The notes under the pieces were generated by a model. The model worked only from the letters and a program-made list of their open reading frames with translations, did no database searches and had not been told where the DNA came from. The position numbers and the translations under genes are program-made. Shown here one piece after another: positions 7,734 to 17,659 of a stretch of 64,000 bases of DNA. The stretch covers positions 1 to 64,000 of the forward strand of contig NZ_BMFD01000011.1 of the NCBI RefSeq assembly GCF_014637795.1. The letters run 5' to 3'. How positions within the stretch are numbered: the stretch's first letter is position 1; every line of letters begins with the position of its first letter. The stretch comes from Belliella aquatica. Its GTDB lineage: Bacteria; Bacteroidota; Bacteroidia; Cytophagales; Cyclobacteriaceae.

Positions 7734-8393
7734 ATGAAGTACCTGTTTTTCACTATTTTATTCTTTCAAGTGCTAGTCGGTCAAGGACAAGAGATCTTTG
7801 AAGTAGACTCAGAAGAGCGTAATAATTCTATTGTGATTGCAAAGACTGCTGAAAAAATGATTTCCGCTGGCAATTATGAAGGAGCTTCTAAAATTTTAGA
7901 GTCAGTACTCGAAAAGGATCCGACATTTCACCCTGCTTATGTCAATTATTATAATGCAATAAGAAATTTGCCACAAAAGACCAATAAGCTTATACAGGCA
8001 CTTTCATCAGCTTTGGAAATTTTTGAAGAAGACGATGAATTGGCCTATTATTTAGGAAACATTTATCAAGAACAGAAGCAATTTGATAAGGCAATCCAAG
8101 CTTATTCCGCTGCAATCGCCTACAGTAAAATTAATGGAGAAGATTTCCCAATTGTTTGGGCGTACCATTTTAATAGGGGAAATTGTCATTTGAAAATCAA
8201 AAAGTTTGACAAAGCTATTGTGGATTATACATATGCCTTGAAACTCAGCCCTGACAACTCTGATGTATTGACTAATCGTGGAACAAGTTATTATCAAGCA
8301 AAAAATGGAAGTAAAGCATGTGAAGACTGGAATACTGCAAGAAGATTAGGGAATAAGTCTGTAGATAAATATCTTAGTAATTTTTGTAAATAA
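7734..8393 (+). CDS. secreted TPR-repeat protein
   Basis: 219 aa with a short signal peptide (MKYLFFTILFFQVLVGQGQ). At least three tetratricopeptide repeats span about 40-215, for example AYYLGNIYQEQKQFDKAIQAYSAAI and FNRGNCHLKIKKFDKAIVDYTYAL. TPR solenoids mediate protein-protein contacts, so a periplasmic scaffold role is likely, but no partner can be named. It may be cotranscribed with rmuC (41-nt gap). Confidence 0.8.
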   Translation: MKYLFFTILFFQVLVGQGQEIFEVDSEERNNSIVIAKTAEKMISAGNYEGASKILESVLEKDPTFHPAYVNYYNAIRNLPQKTNKLIQALSSALEIFEEDDELAYYLGNIYQEQKQFDKAIQAYSAAIAYSKINGEDFPIVWAYHFNRGNCHLKIKKFDKAIVDYTYALKLSPDNSDVLTNRGTSYYQAKNGSKACEDWNTARRLGNKSVDKYLSNFCK

Positions 8394-8457
8394 AAGGCTT
8401 GGTAAACAGATTTGAAGTTGATTTGATTAAATTATATCAAAAAGCATTTATTTCAAT

Positions 8458-8560
8458 TGGGATGGTGCATTAGCCCATCCTTAAGAGATTATAATTTTAT
8501 GGATTGGCTTTAGCCAAATTTATTTTTTGGCTAAAGGGGGAGAGTTTGTTTTAGCCATCT
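8458..8560. repeat. intergenic hairpin-rich repeat (GGCTAAAG/CTTTAGCC type)
   Basis: The 278-bp gap between the TPR gene and trkA holds several short inverted motifs. GGATGG (8460-8465) pairs with CCATCC (8475-8480). TTGGCT (8504-8509) pairs with AGCCAA (8512-8517). Further TTGGCTAAAG (8528-8537) and TTTAGCCAT copies follow. There is no tRNA-like fold. It looks like an interspersed repeat rather than a simple terminator. Confidence 0.55.
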
Positions 8561-8671
8561 AAGAAGAATAAATTTTATAATTTTTAAATTTTCAAATCTT
8601 CCACTCCATTTACCTTAATTAATTCATTCTAAGTATTTACATTTACACCCTAATCAATTAGATTCACCCCT

Positions 8672-10018
8672 ATGGGAATGAAAATAGTCATTGCTGGTGC
8701 TGGAGATATGGGATACCATCTTGCAGAGCGATTGAGTTTTGATAACAAAGACATCGTAATGATCGATACAGATAAGGATGTTCTTGATAATGTTGCTTCA
8801 CATTTAGATGTGCTTACTATTGTGGGTGACGCGACTTCTTTAGATATTCTTAAAAGTGCTGGTGTTGACGAAGCCCATATGGTCATGGCCGTCACTACTT
8901 CTGAAAAAAGCAATATTGTAACAGCTGCATTAGCGAAGCAACTTGGCGCTAAAAGAGTAATAGCTAGAGTTAGAACCCATGATTATCTAACTCCTGAGCA
9001 TGAAGTCTATTTTAATCAAATTGGCATAGATAATATTATTTCGCCGACGATGCTCTGTAGTACGGAGATCAAAAGGATGCTTCAAAACTCTTCTTTTACT
9101 GATGTTTTTGAATTTGAAGAAGGGAAAATGAACGTGGTTGGAATTACTTTGGACCAATATAGTACGCTTGTGAATCGGGCAATTTCGGAGATGAGCCAAG
9201 ATTTGATTTTTAAAGATATTAGAATTATTGCAATCGTAAGAGATCAAATTACAATCATTCCAAGAGGAAATACAGTTTTAAGAAATAATGATCACGTATT
9301 TTTCATATCAAACAAAAAAGCTGTAGAGTCTATTTTAGAGCTTCTTGGGCAGAAAAAAGTAACCATTAAAAATGTAATGATTATCGGTGGTGATGATATG
9401 GCTTATGCGACAGCATTGAAGCTCGAGAATGACTACAGAGTGACTTTGGTCCACAAGGATAAAGAACGTTGTAAATGGCTTTCGGAAAGACTTGATAATA
9501 CGCTGGTTATCAATGGAGACTATAAAAATATTGATCTATTGGTTGAAGAGGGATTAGAAGAAATGGAGGCGTTTATTTCTGTGACTGAGTCCTCAGAAAC
9601 AAACATAATTGCGAGTTTGACGGCTAAGAATCATGGAGTTTACAAAACAATCGCACATGTGGATACGAGAGAATATATCCATATTTCACACAGTATCGGA
9701 GTAGATTCTTTGATTAACAAAAAGCTAGTAGCAGCAAATCAGATTACCCGATTTCTTAGAAAAGGAAATGTCGAGGCTGTTTCAGGTATTTATGGAGTTG
9801 ATGCAGAGTTTATCCAATATGTCATCACTAAAAACAACAGGGTAACAAGAAAATCTTTGAAAGACTTACATTTTCCAGAAACAGCGATAGTTGCTGGTGT
9901 GATTCGAGGAAATCAAGTGTATATCCCTGATGGTGATTTTATATTACAAATCGATGACAAGACCATTGTATTTGCGCTACCGAGTGCCAAATCATCCTTA
10001 GAAAAGCTATTTCATTAA
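8672..10018 (+). CDS. trkA: Trk system potassium uptake regulatory protein TrkA
   Basis: 448 aa. The protein contains two RCK units, each made of an NAD-binding Rossmann (TrkA_N) domain followed by a TrkA_C domain. The first begins IVIAGAGDMGYHLAERL and the second VMIIGGDDMAYATAL at about residue 230. TrkA is the cytosolic, nucleotide-gated subunit of the K+ uptake channel. Starting at the ATG at 8672 gives MGMKIV; the ATG at 8678 is equally plausible and fits the usual MKIVIAGAGD start. trkH follows after 3 nt, so the two form an operon. Confidence 0.95.
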   Translation: MGMKIVIAGAGDMGYHLAERLSFDNKDIVMIDTDKDVLDNVASHLDVLTIVGDATSLDILKSAGVDEAHMVMAVTTSEKSNIVTAALAKQLGAKRVIARVRTHDYLTPEHEVYFNQIGIDNIISPTMLCSTEIKRMLQNSSFTDVFEFEEGKMNVVGITLDQYSTLVNRAISEMSQDLIFKDIRIIAIVRDQITIIPRGNTVLRNNDHVFFISNKKAVESILELLGQKKVTIKNVMIIGGDDMAYATALKLENDYRVTLVHKDKERCKWLSERLDNTLVINGDYKNIDLLVEEGLEEMEAFISVTESSETNIIASLTAKNHGVYKTIAHVDTREYIHISHSIGVDSLINKKLVAANQITRFLRKGNVEAVSGIYGVDAEFIQYVITKNNRVTRKSLKDLHFPETAIVAGVIRGNQVYIPDGDFILQIDDKTIVFALPSAKSSLEKLFH

Positions 10019-10021
10019 GTA

Positions 10022-11473
10022 ATGATTCATTTTAAGGCAATAGGAAAAATATTAGGAGCTTTATTAATGCTATTGGCATTGCTGATGCTTCCTGGTGTAG
10101 GTTTTTCACTTTATTTCAATAGCAATGATGAAGTAGCACTTTTGGGTTCTGCATTCATTTCATTATCAGTAGGGGCAACGCTATACTTTTCCTTTTCTAA
10201 GCAGGATCAGAATATTAGAAAAAGAGAGGGTTATCTGATAGTCTCTCTAAGTTGGCTTTTTATGTCAATTTTTGGAATGCTACCTTATTTGTTGAGTGGA
10301 ACAATTAGTACCATTCCAGATGCAATTTTTGAAACTGTTTCTGGTCTGACTACGACTGGGGCCACCATACTGGTCGACATTGAAGCAACTCCTAGAGGAA
10401 TTCTTTTTTGGAGAAGTATGACGCAGTGGATAGGTGGATTAGGAATCATTGTTCTAACTGTAGCCATTTTACCGCTTTTAGGAATTGGTGGGATCGAGTT
10501 GTTTGTTGCCGAGTCTCCTGGACCTACTTCAGATAAATTGCATCCTAGAATTCGCGAAACAGCCAAAAGACTTTGGTTTGTCTATATGGGCTTGACTGTT
10601 TTAGTTGGAATTCTTTACTATATAGGAGGAATGACCATTTTTGATGCAGTCAATCATGCACTTACTACCATGGCTACTGGTGGATTTTCTACCAAAAATG
10701 CGAGTATGGCGTTTTATGATTCTGCTTTTATTCAATATGTGGCTATTCTTTTTATGTTTTTGGCAGGAACAAATTTCACCATTATATATTTTGGATTAAT
10801 AGGAAAGTTTGATCGTGTTTTCAAATCAGATGAATTTAAAACTTATGCACTCACCATAGTTTTCCTTGCGTTATGTTTTGCGTTTCCAATCTACTATTAT
10901 AGTGGCCAAGAATTTGAGAAATCATTTAGAGACGGTCTATTTCAGATAGTCTCATTGATCACGACAACAGGTTATATTACAGCAGATTACACGTCTTATC
11001 ATCAAGGATTAACGCTCATCTTTTTCATGATGCTTTTTTTAGGAGGTTCAGCAGGATCTACCGCAGGTGGGATTAAATTTGTAAGACATTTGACTTTTGT
11101 CAAAAATACATGGCTGGAATTTAAGAGAATAGTACATCCAAGGGCTGTGGTGCCTTTAAAAATAAACGGTGATCGTGTAACAGGGAAAATCATTACACAC
11201 ATCATGAACTTCCTACTTATTTATCTCATGATTTTTGTGATAGGATCAATTATTATGACTTTGATGGGGTATGATATTTTAACTTCCTTTGGTGCTGTCG
11301 CGACGAGTTTAGGAAATGTAGGACCGGGAATCGGATCTGTGGGTCCTGAAGATAACTTCGCATTCTTTGGACCTGCTGCTAAGATATTTCTAAGCTTTTT
11401 AATGCTTTTAGGAAGACTAGAATTATTTACTATTCTTATTGTGTTTACTCCATTCTTTTGGAGAGCGAATTAG
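10022..11473 (+). CDS. trkH: Trk potassium uptake system membrane subunit TrkH
   Basis: 483 aa polytopic membrane protein of the TrkH/KtrB superfamily, with eight core helices and four pore-loop repeats. Selectivity-filter-like segments are seen as SGLTTTGATI, TTMATGGFST, SLITTTGYIT and SLGNVGPGIG. It forms the K+-conducting pore gated by TrkA, encoded 3 nt upstream. Its last 4 bp overlap the end of the convergent histidine kinase gene. Confidence 0.95.
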   Translation: MIHFKAIGKILGALLMLLALLMLPGVGFSLYFNSNDEVALLGSAFISLSVGATLYFSFSKQDQNIRKREGYLIVSLSWLFMSIFGMLPYLLSGTISTIPDAIFETVSGLTTTGATILVDIEATPRGILFWRSMTQWIGGLGIIVLTVAILPLLGIGGIELFVAESPGPTSDKLHPRIRETAKRLWFVYMGLTVLVGILYYIGGMTIFDAVNHALTTMATGGFSTKNASMAFYDSAFIQYVAILFMFLAGTNFTIIYFGLIGKFDRVFKSDEFKTYALTIVFLALCFAFPIYYYSGQEFEKSFRDGLFQIVSLITTTGYITADYTSYHQGLTLIFFMMLFLGGSAGSTAGGIKFVRHLTFVKNTWLEFKRIVHPRAVVPLKINGDRVTGKIITHIMNFLLIYLMIFVIGSIIMTLMGYDILTSFGAVATSLGNVGPGIGSVGPEDNFAFFGPAAKIFLSFLMLLGRLELFTILIVFTPFFWRAN

Positions 11474-13398
11474 GCTAGTGGAATTTCAAAATAAAAAGTA
11501 GAACCTGCCCCATATTCACTTTCTACCCAAATAGTTCCTTTGTTGATTTGTACAAGTTCTTTGGTTAAGATTAGACCAATTCCTGTACCTCTTTCCTGAT
11601 GTGTGCCAGGAGTGCTGAAAAACTCGTTTCCAAATAATTTTTCGAGGTTTTTTCTTAAGATTCCAACCCCTTCATCACTGATTTTGATGACAAGATTATC
11701 TTCTTTTTTGTATGAGCTGATTACAATTTGATCATTTTTCTTGGTGAATTTTAAAGCGTTCGACAATAAATTTCTAATTATGATTTCCAACATATTCTTA
11801 TCCGCTCTAGCAAATGTGTGTTCAGGAATATCATTGATCATAACTTGCCCTTTAAAGTAACCTGAGTGATACAGGTATTCGATATTCTTTTGCACGATTA
11901 CGCGCACATCGATATCAACATTTGTCACTTCCAAACCATTCATTTGGCTTCTAGACCAAATCAAGATGTTTTCAAGAAGAATATTATTATTTCCAAGATT
12001 TTCAGCAATGATAGGGATATAGGATTCAAACTCTTCTTTCGTTAAACTATCTTCTTGGATCAAGTTTACCAAGCCACTTAATGAGTTGAGTGGTCCTTTA
12101 AGATCATGAGCTAAAATGGAGAAAATTTTATCTTTTACATGATTTAATCTTTGCAATTCTTCCTTATTGAGTTCTATTTCTTTCTTAGATTCTGAAAGTT
12201 GGAGCAAGTTGATTTTCTCCCTTTTTAATGCCCTAAAAACCAAAATGTAGGCAATGCTTATGATCAGTAATGAAAGAATTAAACCAAGGGTGAGGTATAA
12301 TTTGAACCTCTCGTTTTGTTCAACTAGGGCTTTTTCTCTGTTCAAAAAATCTATTTGCTCTTTTTGATTTTTAATGGTAAGACCTGCTAGGTAAATCTTA
12401 GTTTTTTCATTTTTGATAATATTTCTTTCTATTTGGAGTAAGTTTTGATATTTCTTGGATTTTTCCAAGTCTCCCATATTGAAATAAACCTGATTCATTA
12501 TTTGATAAATCTCAATCATGGATTGAGAAACAGGCTTTTCCTCGTGTAGCTTTTGCGCTAGCTCTGCATATTTGATTGCTTCTTCTCTTTCGCCAGTTTT
12601 TACCATAAGTTCAACCAATTTTGAAAGGGCATTGATCGCTCGAACGTTATCATTGACTATGCCATATTCATAAAGAGCCCAAATATCATTCTCTGCTTCA
12701 TCATAAATTCCTAAATCAATTAAAAGATTAGCTCTATTGAATTTGGAAACCATCACTTGTCTGATTTCCTTTAATTCTTCTCTTATGATTATAGCTTTGT
12801 CGATTAGTTCTATTGCATCCTTATATCTCCCAAGCTCACCAAGAACCAAACTCATTCCTGTGAAATTATATCCTAGGCCATTTTTGTCATTGACTTCTTC
12901 GAAATATTTTCTAGCCTGTTCGTAGTAACTGAGCGCTTCGTCAAAATATTCTTTGTAATAATACATTTGACCTATGTTATTCAAAGAATGACCAATCTGC
13001 GTTTGATTACCAGATTCCAAACTTAACTCCAAAGCTTCTTCATAGAGCTTTAGAGCTTCTTCGTGCAAATTCATGTTACGGTAGTAAACCCCCAATCTAT
13101 TAATGTTTTGGGCTTGCAAATGTTTGTTTTGCAGAAGCTTAGCAAGTTCTATTGCTTCTTGATAATATTTAAGCGCAGTATCGGAATAATGGATTTCTTG
13201 TACTAGTTCAGACAATACATAAAGTCTGCTTGAATCAGTTTTAGTTTGTCTATATAACTTATACAAACTATCCGCTTTGACTTTATGAATCTCTTCCTGT
13301 CTAGAGTAAGAATAATGGGTTGGAATTATAAAAATTAGACACAAAAACAATACAAATAAGCGATAAGACTTGTTTGTTAGGGTATTTTCTGGAATCAT
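11470..13398 (-). CDS. TPR-containing sensor histidine kinase
   Basis: 642 aa. A signal or anchor peptide (LFVLFLCLIFIIPTHYS) precedes TPR repeats over about 45-330. A transmembrane helix (LYLTLGLILSLLIISIAYILVF), a short coiled coil and a HisKA/HATPase core follow. The kinase motifs are intact: H-box AHDLKGPLNSL, N-box NLLSNALKFT, G1 ISDEGVGI and G2 GTGIGL. It is probably an inner-membrane kinase with periplasmic TPRs. No response regulator is encoded next to it, so it is an orphan kinase. Its end overlaps trkH by 4 bp from the opposite strand. An 8-base -7 box match lies 26 bp upstream of the start. Confidence 0.92.
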   Translation of the reverse strand: MIPENTLTNKSYRLFVLFLCLIFIIPTHYSYSRQEEIHKVKADSLYKLYRQTKTDSSRLYVLSELVQEIHYSDTALKYYQEAIELAKLLQNKHLQAQNINRLGVYYRNMNLHEEALKLYEEALELSLESGNQTQIGHSLNNIGQMYYYKEYFDEALSYYEQARKYFEEVNDKNGLGYNFTGMSLVLGELGRYKDAIELIDKAIIIREELKEIRQVMVSKFNRANLLIDLGIYDEAENDIWALYEYGIVNDNVRAINALSKLVELMVKTGEREEAIKYAELAQKLHEEKPVSQSMIEIYQIMNQVYFNMGDLEKSKKYQNLLQIERNIIKNEKTKIYLAGLTIKNQKEQIDFLNREKALVEQNERFKLYLTLGLILSLLIISIAYILVFRALKREKINLLQLSESKKEIELNKEELQRLNHVKDKIFSILAHDLKGPLNSLSGLVNLIQEDSLTKEEFESYIPIIAENLGNNNILLENILIWSRSQMNGLEVTNVDIDVRVIVQKNIEYLYHSGYFKGQVMINDIPEHTFARADKNMLEIIIRNLLSNALKFTKKNDQIVISSYKKEDNLVIKISDEGVGILRKNLEKLFGNEFFSTPGTHQERGTGIGLILTKELVQINKGTIWVESEYGAGSTFYFEIPLA

Positions 13399-13423
13399 TC
13401 TACTAAAGCAAAGATTGTATAAC

Positions 13424-13431
13424 CAAATATA
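13424..13431 (-). promoter_or_regulatory. -7 box for the histidine kinase gene
   Basis: The minus strand reads TATATTTG, a perfect match to the Bacteroidota -7 consensus TAnnTTTG. It predicts an untranslated leader of about 20 nt. No good TTG -33 element is seen at the usual distance. Confidence 0.45.
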
Positions 13432-13482
13432 ATTTTTAAGAATGGATTTTTTTTGAAAATTCTAACAAAAAATTTGAAATAG

Positions 13483-15933
13483 TTATGATATCAATTGTGC
13501 TTTCATTTTTGCTATTCGATCTTCTAATGACTCCGAAGAGAGTGATGCCCGAAGTCTATCCACCATAATGGGGAAAGAAAAAGGGGTGAACTGTCCTGGG
13601 TTTTTTAGAATAATTTGTTGCGTATTGATTTTTTGAATCGCGGAAACGATCTTATCTTTTTCCATCTGCATTTCTAAGACTTCTCGATGTGCCTGTTTCA
13701 AAAGTAAATTTTCCGTATCATATTCCTCAAAAACTCCATAAAGGATACCTGAAGTTGATTGCAGGTGTTTGAATTTCATGGGCTTGCCCGGGAAACCTTG
13801 AAAAACTAAACCTGCAATGGTAGCTACATCTCGGAATTTCCGTTTTGCCATTTCACTTTCATTGATACAGGTTGTGATGTCATCGACTAAGCCATCCATA
13901 GTAAATAAATCTTCTTCTAGGATTTCTTCGATTGGAATTGGGCTATCTGATAGTAATTCAAAACCATAATCATTCATCGCAATACTGAATGAAATCGGAT
14001 AACTCACACTAATACGGTAAGCTATCAAGGCTCCTAAAATCTCATGAATCATGCGACCTTCAAAAGGAAAAAAAAATACATGATGTCCTTCTTTAGAAAT
14101 GTTTTTTTCAATCAATAAAGTTTGATTATCTGGGATTGCTGAGAGTTTTTGTTGCAAAAGTAGGAGTGGAGCAATAAATTGAACTTCCTCTGATTGATAT
14201 ATTCCATTTGATGCTTCTTCCAAAATCTCTCTGATTTTGCCTGACAATTTGGAAGTCAAGGAAATTCGGCCACCCATGTAAGCTGGAATATTATTGGTTT
14301 TCTTTTTGGCAAGTTGAACTTGTACTACTTGATCTTTTATTTTGATGAATTCCAATCCTCTGCCTGAGAAAAAGAAGCGATCGCCAGGTTTAAGTTTAGA
14401 GATAAAATACTCCTCAATCATACCTAAAAAAGTCCCATTTCTAAGCTTGATTTTTAGCATCGGATCAGAGACAATGGTTCCCATAGATAAGCGATGACGC
14501 ATGGCCGTACGCTTATTTGTCACTTTATAGAAATTCCCTTCTAAGATTTCCACCTTAGAAAACTCGTCATAGCTCTGTAAGCTTTCGCCACCTTTTGTGA
14601 TAAATGAAAGAATCCAATTAAATTCTTCATTAGTGATATCTGCAAAAGTGTAAGTGCTTTTGATGATTGGCAAAATTGCATCGGGAGAAAATCCTTCTCC
14701 AACCGAAAGGGTGATCAAAAACTGGATTAAAACATCAAAAGTTAGCGTGGGACAATGAATGCTTTCCATCTCTCCATTTTCTATTGCATCTCTTAAAGCC
14801 GCTGCTTCGACAAGTTCCAAGGAATTGGTTGGCACAAAATATATTTGACTGGGTAAACCGGGTTGATGACCTGCACGACCTGCCCTTTGTACAAAGCGTG
14901 CAACTCCCTTTGGACTTCCGATTTGAATAACTGTTTCTACAGGTCTGAAATCAACACCAAGATCTAAACTCGAAGTGCATACGACCAGTTTCAACTTTCC
15001 CAAATGCAAAGCTTCTTCTACCCATGTTCTGACTGATTGATCCAGCGAACCATGGTGAATTGCAACCCAACCAGCCCAATCTGGTCTTTTTTCCATGATC
15101 TTTTGATACCAAATCTCAGTTTGAGCCCTAGTATTTGTAAAGAGTAGAACGGATGTTTTCTCTTCAATAATTGGAATAACCTTATCCACCAACTGAATAC
15201 CCAAATGTCCGGACCAGGGATATTTTTCCAATTCATCAGGATAGATGGTCTGCATATCGATCTTTTTATCAATATCAGCTTTGACAATATGCACAGGAGA
15301 TTTGTCGCCTAATAATATCTTATGCGCTTCATCAAGATTACCAATTGTGGCTGATATCCCCCAAATTTTAATCGGTTTAGGTTTTAGACTCCTGATATAA
15401 GCAAGGGCTAATTGAACTTGTACGCCTCGTTTATTGCCCATCAATTCATGCCATTCGTCAATGACAATGGCTTTTAAATCTTTAAAAAGCTTACTATTAT
15501 CTTTTTGTGCAAGAAGTATATGCAGTGTTTCCGGTGTGGTCACAAGGCATTCCGGAGGATTTCTTTGCTGCGCTTGTTTCTGTTTGGCGCTCGTGTCTCC
15601 ATTACGAACCCCAACTTTCCATCGCAAACCTATTTGATCGCAAACTTCCTGCATCGCCATAGAAATATCTTGAGCTAGAGCACGCAGAGGAGTTACCCAA
15701 ATAATCTGAATTCCATTTTTTTTGGCTTTTTTCCAGCTCGTAGGATTGTTGTGGATGTATTCTAGTAGAACTGGCATCCAAAGTGCAAATGTTTTCCCAC
15801 TTCCAGTTGGTGCATTAAGAATTCCAGATTTTCCCGCTAGATAATCTTGCCATGCCTCAAGTTGAAAAGGAAATGGTTTCCAATTCTTTGAGTTGAAAAA
15901 TTGAATAGCTGGAGCGAGTTTTTTATCCACCAT
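13483..15933 (-). CDS. ligase-associated DNA damage response DEXH-box helicase
   Basis: 816 aa Lhr-like superfamily 2 helicase. Visible motifs are Walker A APTGSGKTFALW, Walker B DEWHEL, motif III SATIGN and motif VI FVQRAGRAGHQ, followed by the long Lhr-type C-terminal region. In many bacteria this family is encoded beside a dedicated ATP-dependent DNA ligase, an MBL-fold exonuclease and the PdeM endonuclease. Here the start overlaps the ligase stop by 11 nt, so the two are translationally coupled. No PdeM gene follows. Confidence 0.93.
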   Translation of the reverse strand: MVDKKLAPAIQFFNSKNWKPFPFQLEAWQDYLAGKSGILNAPTGSGKTFALWMPVLLEYIHNNPTSWKKAKKNGIQIIWVTPLRALAQDISMAMQEVCDQIGLRWKVGVRNGDTSAKQKQAQQRNPPECLVTTPETLHILLAQKDNSKLFKDLKAIVIDEWHELMGNKRGVQVQLALAYIRSLKPKPIKIWGISATIGNLDEAHKILLGDKSPVHIVKADIDKKIDMQTIYPDELEKYPWSGHLGIQLVDKVIPIIEEKTSVLLFTNTRAQTEIWYQKIMEKRPDWAGWVAIHHGSLDQSVRTWVEEALHLGKLKLVVCTSSLDLGVDFRPVETVIQIGSPKGVARFVQRAGRAGHQPGLPSQIYFVPTNSLELVEAAALRDAIENGEMESIHCPTLTFDVLIQFLITLSVGEGFSPDAILPIIKSTYTFADITNEEFNWILSFITKGGESLQSYDEFSKVEILEGNFYKVTNKRTAMRHRLSMGTIVSDPMLKIKLRNGTFLGMIEEYFISKLKPGDRFFFSGRGLEFIKIKDQVVQVQLAKKKTNNIPAYMGGRISLTSKLSGKIREILEEASNGIYQSEEVQFIAPLLLLQQKLSAIPDNQTLLIEKNISKEGHHVFFFPFEGRMIHEILGALIAYRISVSYPISFSIAMNDYGFELLSDSPIPIEEILEEDLFTMDGLVDDITTCINESEMAKRKFRDVATIAGLVFQGFPGKPMKFKHLQSTSGILYGVFEEYDTENLLLKQAHREVLEMQMEKDKIVSAIQKINTQQIILKNPGQFTPFSFPIMVDRLRASLSSESLEDRIAKMKAQLIS

Positions 15934-17515
15934 AAACTGAAAGTAGGGCTTTTAAATCATTTAAAGTATTGGCTTCTTCGATAGGCTTGTCTTTCCTCCA
16001 TCGTTGAATTCTTGGAAATCGCAATGCAATCCCTGATTTATGTCTCGGACTTTCTTGAATTCCTTCAAATGCGATTTCGAAAACCAAGCCAGGCTTGACG
16101 GTCCGAACAGGACCGAATCTTTCTAAGGTGTTTTTCTTCACATATTGATCTACTTCTTTCATTTCTGCATCAGTCAAGCCTGAGTATGCTTTGGCAAAAG
16201 GGATCAGTTTTTCATCTTCCCATACAGCAAGTGTGTAGTCAGAGTATAGATTTGCACGTCTGCCATGTCCTTTTTGGGCATACAAAACCACACCGTCAAT
16301 AGTTAAGGGCTCTATTTTCCATTTCCACCAGTTTCCTCGCTTTCTTCCAACTTCATAACTCGAGGTTTTCTTTTTAAGCATAAATCCTTCTGCAAGCATT
16401 GATCTTGATGTCTTTTGTAAAATCGCCGCTTCCTTCCAATTTTGAACCTCTACAAAAGGAGAGATTTGAAAATTTGTTGCTGCTATTCCTTTGTCAATTT
16501 GCTCAAGGATCTTTCGCCTTTCAAGCATGGATTGATCTCGCAGGTCTCTGCCTTCAAATTCTAAAACATCGTAACAAATAAAACCCACTGGAGCATCCAA
16601 AAGTAATTTTTTACTGACTGTTTTTCGACCGATTCGAGTTTGGAGAAGGGAAAAGGGAAGTGGTGATCCATCCTGAAATGCTATAATTTCACCATCTAAA
16701 ACTGTCCCATCAGGTAGTTTTGAACTGAATTCAACAAGTTCTGGAAACTTTTCAGTCACCAACTCTTCACCGCGAGACCAAATAAAAACTTCCTTTGCTC
16801 TTTGAATAATTTGTCCTCTGATGCCGTCCCATTTCCATTCGATTTGCCAATCCTCAATTTCTCCAAGTGATTCTAATCCTTCTTCTAATGGATATGCTAA
16901 GTAAAAAGGATAAGGTCTAGAAAGGTCATCAGCGAAATTTTTTGCCAAGATCAACTTGTCAAAGCTGGTATTTTCAGGTGTCCAATTTCCCATTAGCCGA
17001 TGGGCAACTTCTGTTTTTTCCATTTCAAAAACATTGGCTATCGCCTGTGTGATCAAGTTTTGACTGACACCAACACGAAAACCGCCTGTGATGATTTTAT
17101 TGAAAACAAAGCGTTCTTGTTTGTCTAATGTTGACCAAGCGGCCAACAAATTGGATTTCTTTTCATCCTCGGGCTGTTCTTTTAAGTCCTTCAAAAATTC
17201 AATCCAATAGGCTAGACTAAAGTCTGATTTTGTGTCAGGATGGGGTAGAAGGAGTGCAATTGTTTCTGCCAAATCGCCAACAGTCTGATAGGATTCTTCG
17301 AAAAGCCATTCAGGAATCTGGGCTATTTCTATACACCAAGTACGAAGTTCTTTGGTAGTGACTGCTCGCTTAGGCTTTTTATGTGTGAAAAGTGCTAGAG
17401 TCCACAATTTATCTTTGTCTGATGTTTTTCGAAAATACAGTTCTAATGCCCTCAACTTATCCGAAGTTTTGTTGCTTTGATCAAGACTAGAAAAAAGTTC
17501 TGTGAAAAGTTTCAT
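15923..17515 (-). CDS. ATP-dependent DNA ligase (ligase-associated repair cluster)
   Basis: 530 aa. An N-terminal DNA-binding domain (about 1-190) is followed by the adenylation domain. Its motif I is EWKWDGIRG, with the lysine that carries AMP. Later motifs include LDGEIIAF, EGFMLKK and WWKWK, and a C-terminal OB-fold ends the protein. It seals nicks in a repair context and is separate from the NAD-dependent replicative LigA. The helicase gene downstream overlaps by 11 nt. The exonuclease gene normally found upstream is missing, since the next gene upstream is an unrelated lipoprotein on the other strand. Confidence 0.94.
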   Translation of the reverse strand: MKLFTELFSSLDQSNKTSDKLRALELYFRKTSDKDKLWTLALFTHKKPKRAVTTKELRTWCIEIAQIPEWLFEESYQTVGDLAETIALLLPHPDTKSDFSLAYWIEFLKDLKEQPEDEKKSNLLAAWSTLDKQERFVFNKIITGGFRVGVSQNLITQAIANVFEMEKTEVAHRLMGNWTPENTSFDKLILAKNFADDLSRPYPFYLAYPLEEGLESLGEIEDWQIEWKWDGIRGQIIQRAKEVFIWSRGEELVTEKFPELVEFSSKLPDGTVLDGEIIAFQDGSPLPFSLLQTRIGRKTVSKKLLLDAPVGFICYDVLEFEGRDLRDQSMLERRKILEQIDKGIAATNFQISPFVEVQNWKEAAILQKTSRSMLAEGFMLKKKTSSYEVGRKRGNWWKWKIEPLTIDGVVLYAQKGHGRRANLYSDYTLAVWEDEKLIPFAKAYSGLTDAEMKEVDQYVKKNTLERFGPVRTVKPGLVFEIAFEGIQESPRHKSGIALRFPRIQRWRKDKPIEEANTLNDLKALLSVYGG

Positions 17516-17659
17516 GAAGAAATTGGGATTATTAAATTTTTAAAGGCGTAAGCAATGTGATTTTGTTCACATTCAATTTTAAAATATTTCTATAAATTTA
17601 TGAAGTTGATTTAACTCTTCTATAAAATATTGCGTTATGAAAATAGAAACATACATCCT

